A program made the translations under genes and the position numbers. From Henricia sp. BOLD:AAB3569 (Eukaryota > Echinodermata > Asteroidea > Spinulosida > Echinasteridae): 64,000 nucleotides of DNA. The DNA is taken from NCBI GenBank assembly GCA_037783545.1, contig JBBELK010000297.1:930001-994000 (forward strand), in the 5' to 3' direction. This document shows positions 21,108 to 33,889 of the stretch, one piece after another. The notes under the pieces were generated by a model. The model did not search any database. It saw nothing but the letters and a program-made list of their open reading frames with translations, and was not told the DNA's origin. The stretch's first letter is position 1. Each line of letters begins with the position of its first letter.

Positions 21108-21200
21108 ACACTATGAACATCTAACAATGGAAATTGGGCACACACCATTGTTACTAACAATGGGGTAACAATGAACATGTACATGTTCTTGCTCATAGTG
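21108..21200. mobile_element. Second copy of the 93-bp hairpin element
   Basis: 'acactatgaacatctaacaa', 'tggaaattgggcacacacca' and 'tgctcatagtg' match 17775-17867. The right arm has diverged ('ggggtaacaatgaacatgta'). Confidence 0.75.
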
Positions 21201-21721
21201 ATAGATGCAGAAAAATCCATGTTTTTTTTTCCTGTGTGAATGAGTAAAAAAAGTTGTTTGCAGACAACTTTGAAAAATCTACCTTCAGTTGGCAATTTCT
21301 CCACAAAGGTACCATTTTACACTAGCACCATCACCTATATCATGTTATTTTTGTATACATGATCTACAAATTATAAAATACCATAATACCATGTACTACT
21401 TTTGATCCTAATTAACGGTCATTTGCCAACGGATTTAAACCAAAATTTCAGATCATGTAAACGAGGCCTGACAAGTTTGTTTGATAATGATATTTCTGGT
21501 CTAAATAAACGTAGTTCATGTTGCAAGGCAGACTGTTGTGCCAAAACTAATACCGGTAGACACTTTGTACTGGGGGTACAGGTTTTCATATTTAAATGAT
21601 AGATCTACTTGTGCATGAAGCACGATGTGACTACCCCCTGTCATGGCCGCTTGTGCAAAGGGTCTATAAACAGTGTTTTTAGCCCTCAAAAATGATTTAA
21701 CTGTCTGGTCTTGGGGGAAAA

Positions 21722-21805
21722 TACCACTGTGCCTTATAGCTCAGTTGGTAGAGCATCTGCCCGGTGAGTCGAAAGATCTCGTTTGAATCCCGATAAGGCC
21801 TTTAC
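21722..21805 (+). mobile_element. tRNA-derived SINE head, tRNA-like fold largely kept
   Basis: 'gccttat' and 'ataaggc' form a perfect 7-bp acceptor stem around 'agctcagttggtagagc' (A box, D arm) and 'tttgaatccc' (B box). The anticodon stem does not pair cleanly and the same upstream 'accactgt' is found in other copies, so I call it a SINE and not a functional tRNA gene. Confidence 0.75.
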
Positions 21806-22429
21806 GATCTTTGTCTCGTACCTCAATGGAGTTAAGCTGTTCCAATCTGGGTGCCTACGGTCGACCTGACATACAGTGCTGTTGTGCGAGGGTAAATGTT
21901 AGAGAAACTAAATTACAGCAATACTTGCAGTGTTGAAACGCTTTTATAGAAAATACAGATATACAAAACACATTTTCCCAATGTTAGTATTTTGATTAAA
22001 GTAAATCCAAGATAACTGTACCACTTAAAGTCCCAAAGGAAGATACATGTAATTGTAGAATCAACTCTAATGTCTAGGGAACCGTATCTTAATTGTGGCC
22101 ACACTGTACACAATGTTTTCTATAATTTTACACAGCACATTTCCGTTGTCAACATTTTCACAGTACGTAGTATTTTTCAAGCCTCCCCGAAATACTACTT
22201 AAATAAAGCCACCTACTATTTGATAAAGCCACCTTACGGCTGAAAGTACGTTCGTACCATTACCAACAATTTTAATAAATTGTAAAAAAAATATACCCAT
22301 AATTTAATTATATTCACATAAAAAATACAAATGAAAATGTTTGACCTTTAAATAGTACATGAAATCTGTTCAACAAAGTACTGTACAAATTGACAGTGTA
22401 ACCTGCAATTTAAAGTCTTTAGTGGAGAT

Positions 22430-25400
22430 TCAATGAAAGAACGTTGATTTTGGGTCTTGATTATCAAGCTGAGCAATATGTCGTAGGACGTCCTTCTTGC
22501 TGATAATTCCCAGAAGTCTCCTGCAAACAGAAATAGCGATTATGTTTTACAATGAATTTTTTGAGTGCCACAGTACGATTAATTTCATGAGGTGACAGAT
22601 TAACTGTTCTATTCCAAGAGGACACGAACACACAAGTAGGGCTGAAACCCACTAGACCTCATGTGCTCCCAACGTTTTTAATGTACGTATTACCACTGAT
22701 GACGCTAGTAAGAGTACTCACCCGTTATGTGTGACTAAGCATGTCCTAATGCCAAGTTTCTTGAACATATCCACAACTGTGCTCATTGGTGTCTGGTCAG
22801 TGATGGTCACAGGACTCTGCCAAGTAAATAAAGTTGATCAACTCAATTATTGACACCGACTGCATAATAGGAGAGCATTAAGACACTATTACGTCTGTCG
22901 TGTTTGTCAGACACAAATCCGACAGTGTGGACTGCGCATCAAACACTGTCAGACATGAACAAACTTGTTTGCCAAAACATGCAGCTAAATTCAGACAAGG
23001 TCTGAAGTCCGGACAGACAACGTGGCCACATGATTAAACAAAATCATCAGACTAGACAGGCATAAGAAAATGTTCTAAAGAAAATATATTTAGCACTAAA
23101 TCGTCCTACAAAAGTAAGACTAAAATCATACGTCTGTGCTGCGATATGATACGTATCACAATATACAAAAAACTCCTGTGAATGTACACGCAGCAAGCAA
23201 ATTTTCTTCATTTTTTGAAATATTGTAAAATAATAATAATTATATAATATTGGATGGCTTTGAGGGTGATATGAGAATATACCGCACGAGTCATGAAAAT
23301 ACTGAACGAGCCGAAGGCGAGTTCGGTATTTTCATGACGAGTGCGGTATATTCTCATATCACCCGAAAAGACATCCAATATTATTATTGTTATATAAAAT
23401 GAAGCTGACACACTTGTAACATTTTTCAGACAGTATAATTTAAAATTCGAAATTGTTGAAAGTTCCACAAGCAACAGTAAACATTTCACCCTGGCACCAT
23501 GGAGCTCCTTTTGTAGCTCCATGCTGGCACATACATGACATATGGAAACTGTTTTCAAATACTTTCGTAATCCCACGTAGGCCTAAAACTTACGGAGAAT
23601 CGCATTCAGTTAAATTTTCAAAGTCCTCTGACAATTCCTTTTCCCTCAAGTACAGCTTCAATTCACTGCTTTCGTGGTGCTTCTCCGTGTCGCTCCGCTT
23701 TCTCTATTTTGGAGGATGTCATCGTATTCATCGTCTTCTATCGTATCAAATCTGGGCTCGCCATTTTCTTTTCATTTCGTGGAATTGAAGTGCGCGCGCG
23801 AGCTCGGTTGGTTCCGGTTGATGTTGTGCATACATGCAGAATCGATACTGTTGTACAGTATTTTTATATTACTGTAAAGTGTGTGACATTTTCCACCCAC
23901 AGAGGGCGCTATAACGTACAGTAACAGAAATGCACGGTATCGCTCACAGCTTCATTTTATATAATAATAATAAATCTTGTAAAGCGCAAGCATCTAGCTA
24001 ATAGCTATTCGCCGCGCTATGGCATATAGGATTACATGTGAAATGCTTGATTGAAGAGGTATGTTTTGAGATGTGATTTGAACATGGCAATATTTAGTTG
24101 TCGTCTGATAGAGATAGGAAGCCGATTCCAAAAAATAAAGAATAAATTGAATTGTTCTTACCGCATCTACTATACCAATCAAGCTGAGATGATCTGGGAT
24201 TCCCGGTACCTGGAACTTGGGCAGATTGCTGGTGAAATACACCTTGGAATTACTCACGACACCTTCATGGTTCTTTCGCGCATGTTCTGCATACATACAC
24301 ACACAACAAAAGAAATGTTGAATTTGCTGCTGAATCTGTTATAATTCCCGTTATAAATGTGTTATGTACATTCCTGCAAAGGGTCTGTTAAAAATATATA
24401 CAAAGCAAAAAACTAATACTTTTAATACTTACTTAATGCATGAATAAGTTCCTTTCTGTAGACTACTCCGACAAGTCGTTGAGAGTCCTTGGACACAATT
24501 ACTGGATACGTGTTGAATAAAGTTTCTGCAGTCAAGTTTTCTGTGGGAATACCCAAATTACTGATTATTTGTGGATAAAATGCAATTACTTAAAGAAAAT
24601 CAGGATCAATGCCTTGAGGTGCATATACATGTACGGTAAGGCATTATAAAAACAAAAAATTAGTTGGTGATCATCCCTGTCAAAAAAGTGATTATTATTT
24701 TAAAACGATGTGACTCGGTGGCAGACAGTCTTAAAGGGGCTGTGTCACGGTTTGCGCATGTGCATTAAAACTTGAAAAAGTTGGGCTAACTTCTTCAAAG
24801 TTTTGCATATCCTTTTCAATCCTTGCCATCCCTTATAATTCTTCAGTAATTTTGGCGGTGGGGTACTTGTCAACACCCAGGTTGTCCTGATGCATTACTT
24901 TTTACTTGAAATGGCGCTGTTTGCCATATTTTTAAGCTGTCAAACTTCAATATCACCGGGTGTGTAGAGTAAAGTGTCTAGTCCAAGGACACAACGTTAT
25001 AGCAGTGACCAGGCCTTGAACCATGGACTTATCACCCACTTATAGACCACGACGCTGCATTTGTGTTCGTATTTTGAGATCTTCGGATTTCCCAATGAGT
25101 GTTACATGTATATTAGCTTCTTACCCAGCTCTTCAACTATCATTGAATCCATAGTGATGGTTAAAAGGGGAGGATCTGTCCGCCTGGAAAATAGATACAG
25201 ATGAATAGAGCAGTGAAATTTGCGTTAACATCACAAATTTGATTCGCCGAATAAAGCGATCTTAACGAATGAAGAAATTTCTCTAGTGAGAACAGGGTCC
25301 TGGAGAGGTACAACCCCAATCCTATCTTCTCAGGTTTCAGGGGGGAGGAGGACTTTACATGCACTGTAAAATGTTGACACTTCATGATACTGGCAGAAAA

Positions 25401-28400
25401 ATGTTGATAAGTAGTATTTCTGGGGAGGGAGAGAGGATCTTGAAAAATACTGCACTCTTTAGAACTGTGAAAATGTTGACAAGTTTGGACAGGCACTTAT
25501 TAAGATCAAAATGCCAGCTGTTAAGCAGAAATGATTAGAATTCAATACCTTGGCGACATCACATCAGATGCAAGAGTGGTGTGCATGAATTCCTGTTTAC
25601 CGTCTAAAAATGGATAACCATTAAGATGTATGTGGCCGTCATAGCTGGGTGATGGTTAAGGACTCATTTCATTGAAAAAATACACACTGCATATATATAT
25701 ATAGACCGTAACAAATGAAAAGGGATGGTTACCAAGACCGTTCCTTCCACTGTTTATGAAGTCTTGGGTTATATCACATGGACAGAGATAGTACGTTTAA
25801 ACTGCCAACTTGTTCAAATTTTTCCAGAAAATGGATTTTGTTCTAACCTAACAATCACATAAAATACTCCCCCAAAATACTATCTATGGGAAGAAAACAG
25901 GAAATTTACAATTTCCAATTTGGATGTGGAAGCAAAAAGGTTGGTGTAATCACTGCACTGCTTTATTCAAAAACAGTGGTTCGTTTTTTTACGATATCCC
26001 TGAAAATATACGGATTGAGAGTGTGAAATTTCAGAATGGTGCTGAGAAAAATATGAAAAATGATGTTGTCAAAACCTCAACACCCATGGGAAAATGGGGT
26101 GCTCAAAAATGTGATCTGCACACGCTCCTTTAAGTGAAAATCTGCATGGATAGTCATTTTGTGCAGAAACATGCACTTTAAATGTCTTGAAAGTTTTGGT
26201 AGTAGCAAATAAAGGATACATTCCATCTTTGCCGAAGGCATCAGCCACCCATTTGCTGACCATACAGGCAATCATGAGGGGTACAATATACGTCAGACCG
26301 CCCGTCAGCTCAAACATGATCACCACCAGAGAAACTGAAAACAAATGTAGGGGTTTTCAATTGAAACAGTTTAGAAATTGATTTTAACTTGCATCGGGGA
26401 GACTGAATGCCAATTAGGGTTTGTTTTTACCTTTCCCCGACGTAATTATCAACACTGTATACTCAGTGCTTTCCCCGAGACACTATGAAAAACTTCAAAG
26501 CGTGCTCGGGTGGGTCTCGAACCCACAACCTCCTGCAGATAAGGCAGACGTCCTAACCACTCGACCACCGAGCTAGCCGGTGTTGAATGGTCGGTTCAAA
26601 TCATTTCGTAAATTAATTTCTGATCAATTTCCTTGTTTGCCTCCTTTACCGTGGAAAGACTCATTTCTCTTCTATTTTACACATGTATGCATTTCTGGCA
26701 GTAAATGCAGGTTATTCAGAAACACTACAAAGTCGAGGTCATCGAGGAACCAAATTATGAAAGACGTCACTTACTAGTCATGCGTGTAACCCCGCCTAAA
26801 GTAGCTGCTGCCCCAACCATGGCGTACAGCCCCGGGGTGATGCATTTTCCGCCGTTGAAACACCCAGTAAAGATTGTCCAATGTGGATGTTGACTGTGGT
26901 GGTCAAAATACCATTATTATTTATTCATGCAAATTGCAAGTCATATCTCATCACAAGCGAGATGGGCATATAGTATGGTGGGGCACACGGAACATTACAT
27001 ACACATGTATCACAGATATCTTTGCATTTTTTTCTGCAGCATATTTATTAGCAAATATCTCTGTAAATATTTGCAATATCCCAAATTTCTGTGCAAATAC
27101 ATGTACTTGCAATGCCCAAAATGTTTGTCGCAATTTTGTTTTGCATAAAGCGTGCTTTTTTTTTTTAAGAAGCAAGGGAGCTTCAACGACATTTAACATA
27201 AAATCTGAATAAATCTTCAGAAGTTTTAAAATGTCACACGAGTGTATAATAGTTTACTGAATCTTTCTTGTCATAGTTTGTCATATCAACAGGTAAATGC
27301 GTTGTTTGATTCAAGATGCCATATACACAGTTTAGATATTAACGAGAGTAATCATTCTCTGAAGCCCAGTGTTGTCACAACGTGTCACAATGTAAGGGGG
27401 CACTGTACTTACATAGCTAGTTGTTCCATTCCTATGCCCATCATACGCCCTCCTATTGCACCCACTGCCATCGTAGGGATAAACAAACCAGCTGGAACCT
27501 GTACAGGGATAACATTGACCACATTCTCTCTTTATTCGACCAAGATTAAAATCTCTTCATTCGATGAAGCAAAACAGCTTCATTCCACGAAGAGATCGCT
27601 TTATTCGATGAAGCAAAATTGTATTATGAATGCGGCCTTTGTTTGACGAAGCGATTTCACACATAACGGGGCATCGCACAGCTTCATTTGATATTCATAA
27701 GCGGTCGCCTAATGGTACCGCTCTTCATTTGATCTTCCTTTGATCTACGTTAAGTGAGATGTGAACGCATGCTTCGTTAACAAACAATGATTAACTAATC
27801 TTCTTTGAACAAAGAGATTTCCCCAGTGATAACAGGTTTCATCATGTTCCATGTTATGTATACATACCCATTGTTAAAGACAGATTACATGATTCAATCG
27901 ATTGGAAGACTTTTATCCACAGCATCACATACAGTAACTAAGGAATGATGACAAACTGCCTAGATACAGTAGATACATACACCACATAGATACAGTAATT
28001 ATTACCCAACGCTGTGTATTTTGTAGTATTTAATAGTTGGTTACCTTTAAACCAAATGTAAAGACAGTCAGAATGCCCTGCAGTATCATGGCCAATGGTA
28101 ACTGCCACATGGCTGCTATTAATCCTGGTTGGGGTTCTGCTGATGGGTACCAGCGCTGATCCGTCCGGGTGTAAGTACGATTGTAGTCACTGAAAACATG
28201 TAGACAAGATAAGTATGTTGCATATATGTTGCACGATATGAGACTGAGAGACCGAGTGACACCTCGCCCACCCCCCAACCCCTGCTATCTCTCAACACGA
28301 TCTTCCCTTCTGTTAACGTACGACTCCCCCTAAAACCTGAAAGGAAATTACTTGGATGTTTGACACACAATGGGGGGGGGGAACAATGGAAAGGGGGGAG

Positions 28401-28844
28401 GGGTTCCTCGGTCTCATATCGTGCACCAAATGATGTTGCAAGTGTAATATTGAGACATTTTATTAGCATACGAATGCAACTATTTATGCAATTTTAATGT
28501 TAAAGATTTACACAAGATGTACATGTATTGCACATGTACATGCATATAGTTATAAAATAGAAATAATAGTGACTGACCGACTTACCAGAATCCTATAGCG
28601 TCCTGTGGGCCACATTCCCTGAACAAGGCTGCAATCAACTGACTTGTATTGAGTCTAGAGTATGGATTGGGATAACTCAGCAGTGCAGTTGCCAATGTCA
28701 CCAACAAAACCTACATGTACATGTAGGTAAAGAAAGGAATACAGTTGGTTCATTGTTGTGTCGTTAATTAAGGAATGGGTTTGGCCAGTCTTAAACATAC
28801 GTTTAAAACCAGCTAGGGGCCTTGACGAGTGATAATCACCAATC

Positions 28845-28877
<33 letters not shown>

Positions 28878-31800
28878 CGACCAAAACAAAGTACATATAC
28901 AAACATAAAATATAGAAAAGACAATTTAAAACAGAGTACATAAATAACGAACGACACACATGAACTCCTTGTGGAAAAACAAGCAATGAGGGCTTGACAT
29001 AGCCTGAATATGCTAAAAGGGTTCCCCCCAAAAAACAAAACAAAACAAAGGTGACAGTCACACAAAAACAATCATTATGCGGATCTGGGGCCGCAAAAGC
29101 GAATCAAATCACTGTTGCTCGGAAGCATGTGATCCCGGTGATATAAATATCACCAGTCATTTAAATACCGTGGCCGTGTGGTTTAGGTCACTGACTCGCA
29201 ATACTCGGGTGGAAACTTGGAGTTGCAGGTTCGATACCCGGCCGTGGTGGCTGTGCCCTTGAACAAGGCACTTATACACACTTGCTCCATCATTTGGAAG
29301 GTATGTAGAGCCGTTGGTCCAGTGTGTTGTGTAACACACTTAAAAGTGAAGAGTTAGGGGATTCCCCGGTGTCTCTGGCCGCCGGTTGCCAATGGCGCTA
29401 CCCACCTATGTATCTCAATGTCTACAGGCTGCGAATTGAAGTTCAATAAACCCATTAAATAAATTAAAAAATCAATTAATTAAATATGCAGTCATACATA
29501 CCTCTGTAATTGGGTACTTTCCCAGTTTGGATGTGACGCGCAACTTGCACCATTTGAGGTTTAGTTTGTTGAATACAACGCCATACAGTCCCTGAATATC
29601 AATGTCAAAATAACAAAATATTTATGTACATGTATGCATTCTGCGGACAAAATAGATTGCATGAACAGATTGCATGTCGTTACAAAAAATTACAAGCTTA
29701 TAGTGCGGTTGCGTAGCCGCACCGATCGTGCCCGACACGTACTATGGGGAACAAGACAAAGATGGACGCACTGTGATCGAAGTCTATTCGGCTGAAGCCA
29801 GAGTCACTCACCCCAAATCCTCCCAGAAGGATGAATGGGACAATTTCAAAGAAGTACCACGGTGTGTCATACTCCACGTAGAACTTGACTGCATGGTCGT
29901 TACCAAAGGGATTAATGGCTTGTAGAACGAATGCAGCGATCATTGCACAAAAGAACGACCTCCACAGCGTCTTCAGTGGAAAGTAGTAGCTTATCTGCAG
30001 GAAAACAAGGTTCGAGTTTTGATTTTTCAACCCCCGCGATGTTTCACAAACTGGGACAAGTTCAACCCAGGATACGCACAATCACACTTGTACAGCACCA
30101 AGCCTGGGCAAGTACACTTATCTCGTGATCAGTGGGCATGTACTGTACTTGCCAAGTGGGCGCATACATGTGTTATACACAACTAGTCTTGTGCCCAAAC
30201 CTGGAGGGGGTGCTCGCCCAAAGGTAAAGGACACTATCGCTGATTGGTTGACACCCAGAACCCGTTTGTGTGTCAAGTTTGCTTGAAGATAAATTTCTTA
30301 TCTCACATATGGCATAATGTAGTGCATGTGCATCCCATATACCACGAGGCCAAAGGCAGAGTGCTATATGGGACACAGACGCACTACATAACGCTCGTGA
30401 GATAACTAATATTACCTCTTCTAAACTGAAAAGAACTCCCCCAATTGGAGCTCCAAAAGCCACTGATACTCCCGCTGCCGAGGCTGCTGATAATATCTGC
30501 AGAGATCAAATTACAAAACGGGTTTAGATTTAGCTTGCGTCGGGAGACAATGTTAATTTAGGTTTGTTTTTCCCTTACCCGACGTAATTATTAACACTGT
30601 ATACTCAGTGCTTTCCCAAAACACTATGAAAAACTTCATAGCGTACTCGGGTGGGACTCGAAAATGGGTTTATCTAATATGTCCATAATAATAGCTGCAT
30701 AAGGTTCATATAAATTCTGATGGGGTACAGCGCATAAAATAAATTAGTTTATAATAATAATAATAATAATAAATGTTCCTTTACCTCTCTCTTTTTTGCC
30801 TCATTCTTGCCATATTTAGGGATCATATGTGCAAAGAAATTGCCGCAACAGCATGCAACATGGACCAGTGGACCCTCTTTCCCGAGGCTTAGTCCCGCCC
30901 CTACCACTAGTATCATTGTCATGCTCTTGATGAGTAACGTCCACTTGCCAAAGAAACCTCTCATGATGAAACCGCTCAGAATGGTCTTGATCTGTACAAA
31001 TCAAACAAAGAATACATGTGTCAGACACTGTCAGACACCATCAGACACTGTCAGACATGATCAGACTTCTGTCAAAAGATTGAACATGCACACTAATTCA
31101 GACAAAGTCTGAAGTCTGGACAGACAACAGCCAATCAGTAGACAGTTAGATAACATGTGACCTTTGAGTGGCCACATGATTGGACCAAATCATCAAACAT
31201 CATTAGACTTGTCTGATAGTGTGAACGAAGTCTTCAGATTCCTTTATTAATCAATACAGGAATCTCTGATTCGTATCGGAATGATTATCGCGATAAGTCA
31301 CTCCTTGGGTAAAATCCTTAATTCTGCCAACAATGTCATGCAATGCATGCATCTGCCAACCTAGCACGCACTGCATACGGCCGTGAAACAGCTGACGCGT
31401 GACGTTGCTGGTTTAAAATTTGCGCATGGCACAAAGTTTGCATCAAACCTACCTTACACAGATTTTAAATTGCGCTGCACAAACATTTTGCTCAGGGGAG
31501 TTCAAACTCTGCGTGCGCAAGTTTAAATTTTGCGGAGGGCATAAAATTTGCATCCAACCAAAACAATACTGTAGAGGAATGTACTAACCTCTGGTATGCC
31601 TGAACCACATGCATAGGGTGCAAATGCTAGGACCAGCACGACGGCTACAGCCGACATTAGCAGAGACATGGTGAGAAACATGAGATAAGAGACAATGTAC
31701 GTCATCCAGTTGGCAGGACCACTGAGACCCAGGAGTTCATACCACTGGTACCACGTAGCGCACTCAATGTCGTCTTCATTGCCAAACTGTGTGTTGTTCT

Positions 31801-33192
31801 GCACCCAGCAGCATTGCTCCCAGTTCAACCAGAAGGCGTCTTTACAAATGCCGACCTTCACATCACTTAGCCATGTTGCTCCAATGTCAATGATACCCGC
31901 AAATATACCTGGGTTGGGAATCAAGATAGAAATAACTGAAATCATAGGGCTGTGTCAATTTGAATAATTTACTATTAGAATATTTTAACCAAGTGTTTGA
32001 TTGAATATCTAATATTCGTTTAGCCTGATTACAGTAAGTCATGATTTATTAGGTGTAAATTCCGGAATTGGCCTACATGTATGCCATAAAGTAAATTTTA
32101 ATGCAGTACGATCAATCTAGAAATGCAAAAAATTCAGCTCATTGCATGCTTATGGAGGACCATTGTCAGAATTAAACTTAAAGAAAATACCACTCTTAGA
32201 AAAAAAAAAAAAAATGATAAACTCATTACTCAACAACTTGGATATTCGAATACAAATACAAAAAGAAATGTTTTGAATATTTGGTTTTTGATCGAATATG
32301 CGAATATTTGAATAATACTTTTATGGTATTTGATTTTATTCATTTTTTTTTCAGAGTGCATGAATAATTTCTGGGGATACTCCATTACATGTCCTAATTC
32401 CTTAGCATGCAAACGTACCTGCTGAGATCCCAACGAACAGGACGACCAGCCAGGCAGAGCCAGCATAGAATGCTCCCCTTATCCGATGACATACAGATAT
32501 CCCGGAACGCCGCGTTATGTTCTTGTGTTCCTTGCGATACCGCTGCATGTCGCGTGCCCAGTCGATGGTGTGGAAGTCTTCATACTGTCCAGGGATACCA
32601 CTTATTTCATAAGAATCTGGTGTCAATTACACATAAAAAACCTCAATGTTTTCAATTAGACTCTTGTCTTACTCCAGTAAGAGTATTCCAGTGCAGTAAA
32701 CGATTTTCAGTGTTCACGCTATCCAGCGACCGTGCCAGACTTTTCAAAGTGGTGGACGCCAAGGGATGGCACAGCACATTGGAAGGGGGCACGCAAAGCA
32801 GCTTACATATAGTTGTGCACACCCCAAGTCTCATTAGGGGGGAGGGGGGGGCACAAGGGGAGGCACAGCACTTTTTGGGGGGGCATGTGGCACCACCCAG
32901 CGCGGCCTCTACCCCTTCCTCCCCCATCCACATGGCTCTTTCTCAGGTCTGGAGTCATTTTTGGCGATCAAAGTAATATTTTCCTGGGCCCGGGAATACC
33001 TTTAATATTTTGGCGTGAACAAATCTTACCAGATGATCCATTCTCAGCCAAACTGCCTCTACCTCCCAGGTTTGAGACCGATGCATCAGTATCTGAGCTG
33101 ATGTCGAGTAGGTCATCATCATCAGTCACAGCAGAGCTGGGGTCACCATAGGCTCGTGTGCTAGGTTTACTGATCAATTTGTCCCGCTCCAT
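22430..33192 (-). CDS. CLCN3: CLC-3/4/5-type 2Cl-/H+ exchanger, complete, 18 exons
   Basis: This is an endosomal/lysosomal chloride-proton antiporter of the ClC-3/4/5 group; which vertebrate paralogue is closest cannot be told by eye. Exons (minus): 33192-33030, 32616-32419, 31908-31589, 30991-30785, 30496-30416, 29994-29812, 29591-29502, 28710-28586, 28189-28045, 27498-27413, 26893-26775, 26334-26220, 25644-25549, 25183-25125, 24525-24433, 24286-24162, 22816-22722 and 22520-22430. All junctions are GT-AG and in phase, giving 796 residues. Selectivity motif GSGIP is at 222-226, and GKEGP at 264-268 has the gating Glu266. 'GGVLFSLEE' ends in the proton glutamate (Glu323), so it should be an exchanger and not a channel. 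Two C-terminal CBS domains end '[11 protein letters not shown]', close to the family's usual C-terminus. The first exon is acidic and poorly conserved. Its acceptor-like border at about 33218 suggests an upstream 5' UTR exon. Confidence 0.95.
22885..23075. repeat. Dispersed 'gtcagacac' repeat in the CLC gene, copy 1
   Basis: Blocks 'aaacactgtcagacatgaac', 'cagacaaggtctgaagtccg' and 'gtggccacatgatt' recur at about 31015-31225, also in this gene, and in reverse at 55190-55290. The repeat is full of the short palindrome-like 'gtctgac/gtcagac', and its ends are unclear. Confidence 0.7.
23230..23395. mobile_element. Foldback MITE with near-perfect arms
   Basis: 'ataatattggatg' and 'ggtgatatgagaatataccg' on the left pair with 'cggtatattctcatatcacc' and 'catccaatattat' on the right. 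The centre is 'gagccgaaggcgag'. Length is about 165 bp. It lies in the last-but-two intron region of the CLC gene, between exons 16 and 17. Confidence 0.82.
25330..25495. mobile_element. MITE, 'gtcaacattttcacag' family, reverse orientation
   Basis: 'actttacatgcactgtaaaa', 'atgttgacacttcatgatac', 'aagtagtatttctgggga' and 'agaactgtgaaaatgttgac' are the reverse complement of the element in EMC7 intron 3. It lies between CLC exons 13 and 14. Confidence 0.75.
26415..26590 (-). mobile_element. tRNA-derived SINE, minus orientation, in a CLC intron
   Basis: Reverse complement of the SINE at 14100-14275. It shows 'gggtctcgaacccacaacct' (B box on the minus strand), 'ccactcgaccaccgagct' (A box) and the tail 'ccgacgtaattatcaacact'. 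It lies between CLC exons 11 and 12. Confidence 0.88.
27525..27760. repeat. Short-palindrome repeats 'cttcattcgatgaagc' in a CLC intron
   Basis: 'ttcattcgatgaagc', 'cttcattccacgaagagatc', 'tttattcgatgaagc' and 'tttgacgaagcg' recur over about 200 bp, each a small self-complementary unit. Short stems could form all along the stretch. It sits between CLC exons 9 and 10. Confidence 0.65.
28231..28425. mobile_element. Foldback element with purine/pyrimidine-skewed core
   Basis: 'gcacgatatgagactgagag' and 'accgag' pair with 'ctcggtctcatatcgtgc'. The core has opposing 'cccaccccccaacccc' and 'gggggggg' runs. It lies between CLC exons 8 and 9. Confidence 0.75.
28845..28870. repeat. (att)n microsatellite
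   Basis: About eight 'att' units near 28847-28870. A similar (ata)n run lies at 30752-30772. Both are within CLC introns. Confidence 0.85.
29160..29480 (+). mobile_element. tRNA-derived SINE with long conserved tail, in a CLC intron
   Basis: The head is 'cgtggccgtgtggtttaggt' to 'gcaggttcgatacccggc'. Next come 'gcccttgaacaaggcactta', 'ttggtccagtgtgttgtgta', 'gattccccggtgtctctggc' and 'caggctgcgaattgaagttc', with an AT-rich end. The 'ttgaacaaggcact' block is the type seen in Deu-domain SINEs. It is antisense to the CLC gene. Confidence 0.82.
30275..30412. mobile_element. Foldback element next to CLC exon 5
   Basis: 'atttcttatctcacatatgg' and 'cataatgtagtgcatgtgc' pair with 'gacgcactacataacgctcg' and 'tgagataac', with 'atcccatatacc' against 'ctatatgggac'. 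The right end reaches within a few bases of the exon 5 donor at 30415. Confidence 0.65.
30545..30665 (-). mobile_element. SINE fragment lacking its head, in a CLC intron
   Basis: 'ccgacgtaattattaacact', 'gtatactcagtgctttccc' and 'gcgtactcgggtgggactcg' match the 26415-26590 SINE up to its B box, after which the sequence is unrelated. Confidence 0.75.
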
Positions 33193-33889
33193 GGTGCGAC
33201 TGTGCAGTTCAAACCACCTGTACATAATATAAAAGTCAAACCTTCATTAAAATCCAAGTTGAAATGAATCATATTCACATCTACGTTATGTACTGTGTCA
33301 AGCTTGTGTACATGTACATGTACCAGTAAAGCACGCAACTAATTTGCATGATCAAGATTAAAAGCCTAAACAAACAAGCATCTAGCTATTAAATAATACA
33401 TGTGATTGACGGTTAAGCACTACACATGCACACACATGTACATACCTGTACAGCATTCAAAGTGGATTATATTTCCTTGTTTGCCCAATTTCCTGGTTCC
33501 TTAACTAACCATGTGACTCTTATGCACACAATGCACCAAGAAGAGAAACAGAAATTTATCCAATTCAAAAAAAGGAATGCATCCAGAGCCAAGGTGCCAA
33601 ATAGTCCCCAATTTCAATATGTTATGAATTAGGGATTGGAATTTGCAGTTAATTCAGAAACCGTTTTCCAATTCTTTCAAGTGTCGGTTAACCGTTCGGC
33701 CGACACTAAAGATTGTTGCTGGTGTTTATAGATGCATGTGCAATGCACACAATACTCCTAGGCCCCCAAAATAATCATTGAACCTTTTTTTAGTCAAAAT
33801 GTTACTACAACCCTAGATAAATTTATTTAAATTTCATGAAGTCATTACAAATAACCCTCTGAAAACTATTGTAAATTCTTTAAAATAGG

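Larger units (their letters stand above)
20391..22429. other. Convergent spacer between TRAP1 and the CLC gene
   Basis: Both 3' UTRs should lie here, TRAP1's from 20391 and the CLC gene's leftward from 22429. No further gene is recognised. It contains the second hairpin copy (21108-21200), a tRNA-type SINE (21722-21800), a fragment of the 'ggcggccatgac' family (21635-21665) and a fragment of the 'gtcaacattttcacag' MITE (22145-22200). Confidence 0.6.

Noticed and set aside
21728..21800. Functional tRNA gene
   Set aside because: The acceptor stem, A box and B box are good, but the anticodon stem does not pair and the unit shares its upstream flank with other dispersed copies, so it is a SINE.
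24940..25085. Additional SINE in a CLC intron, minus strand
   Set aside because: 'ccaaggacacaacgttatag' and 'ttgaaccatggacttatcac' look SINE-like, but I found no clear A box or second copy in the window to support it.
27530..27660. CRISPR-like array of short palindromes
   Set aside because: Units vary in length with no unique spacers, and this is an animal genome.
32407..32976. 189-codon plus-strand reading frame
   Set aside because: It is antisense to CLC exon 2 and runs into a G-rich repeat fragment; no domain, and the minus frame is the real one.
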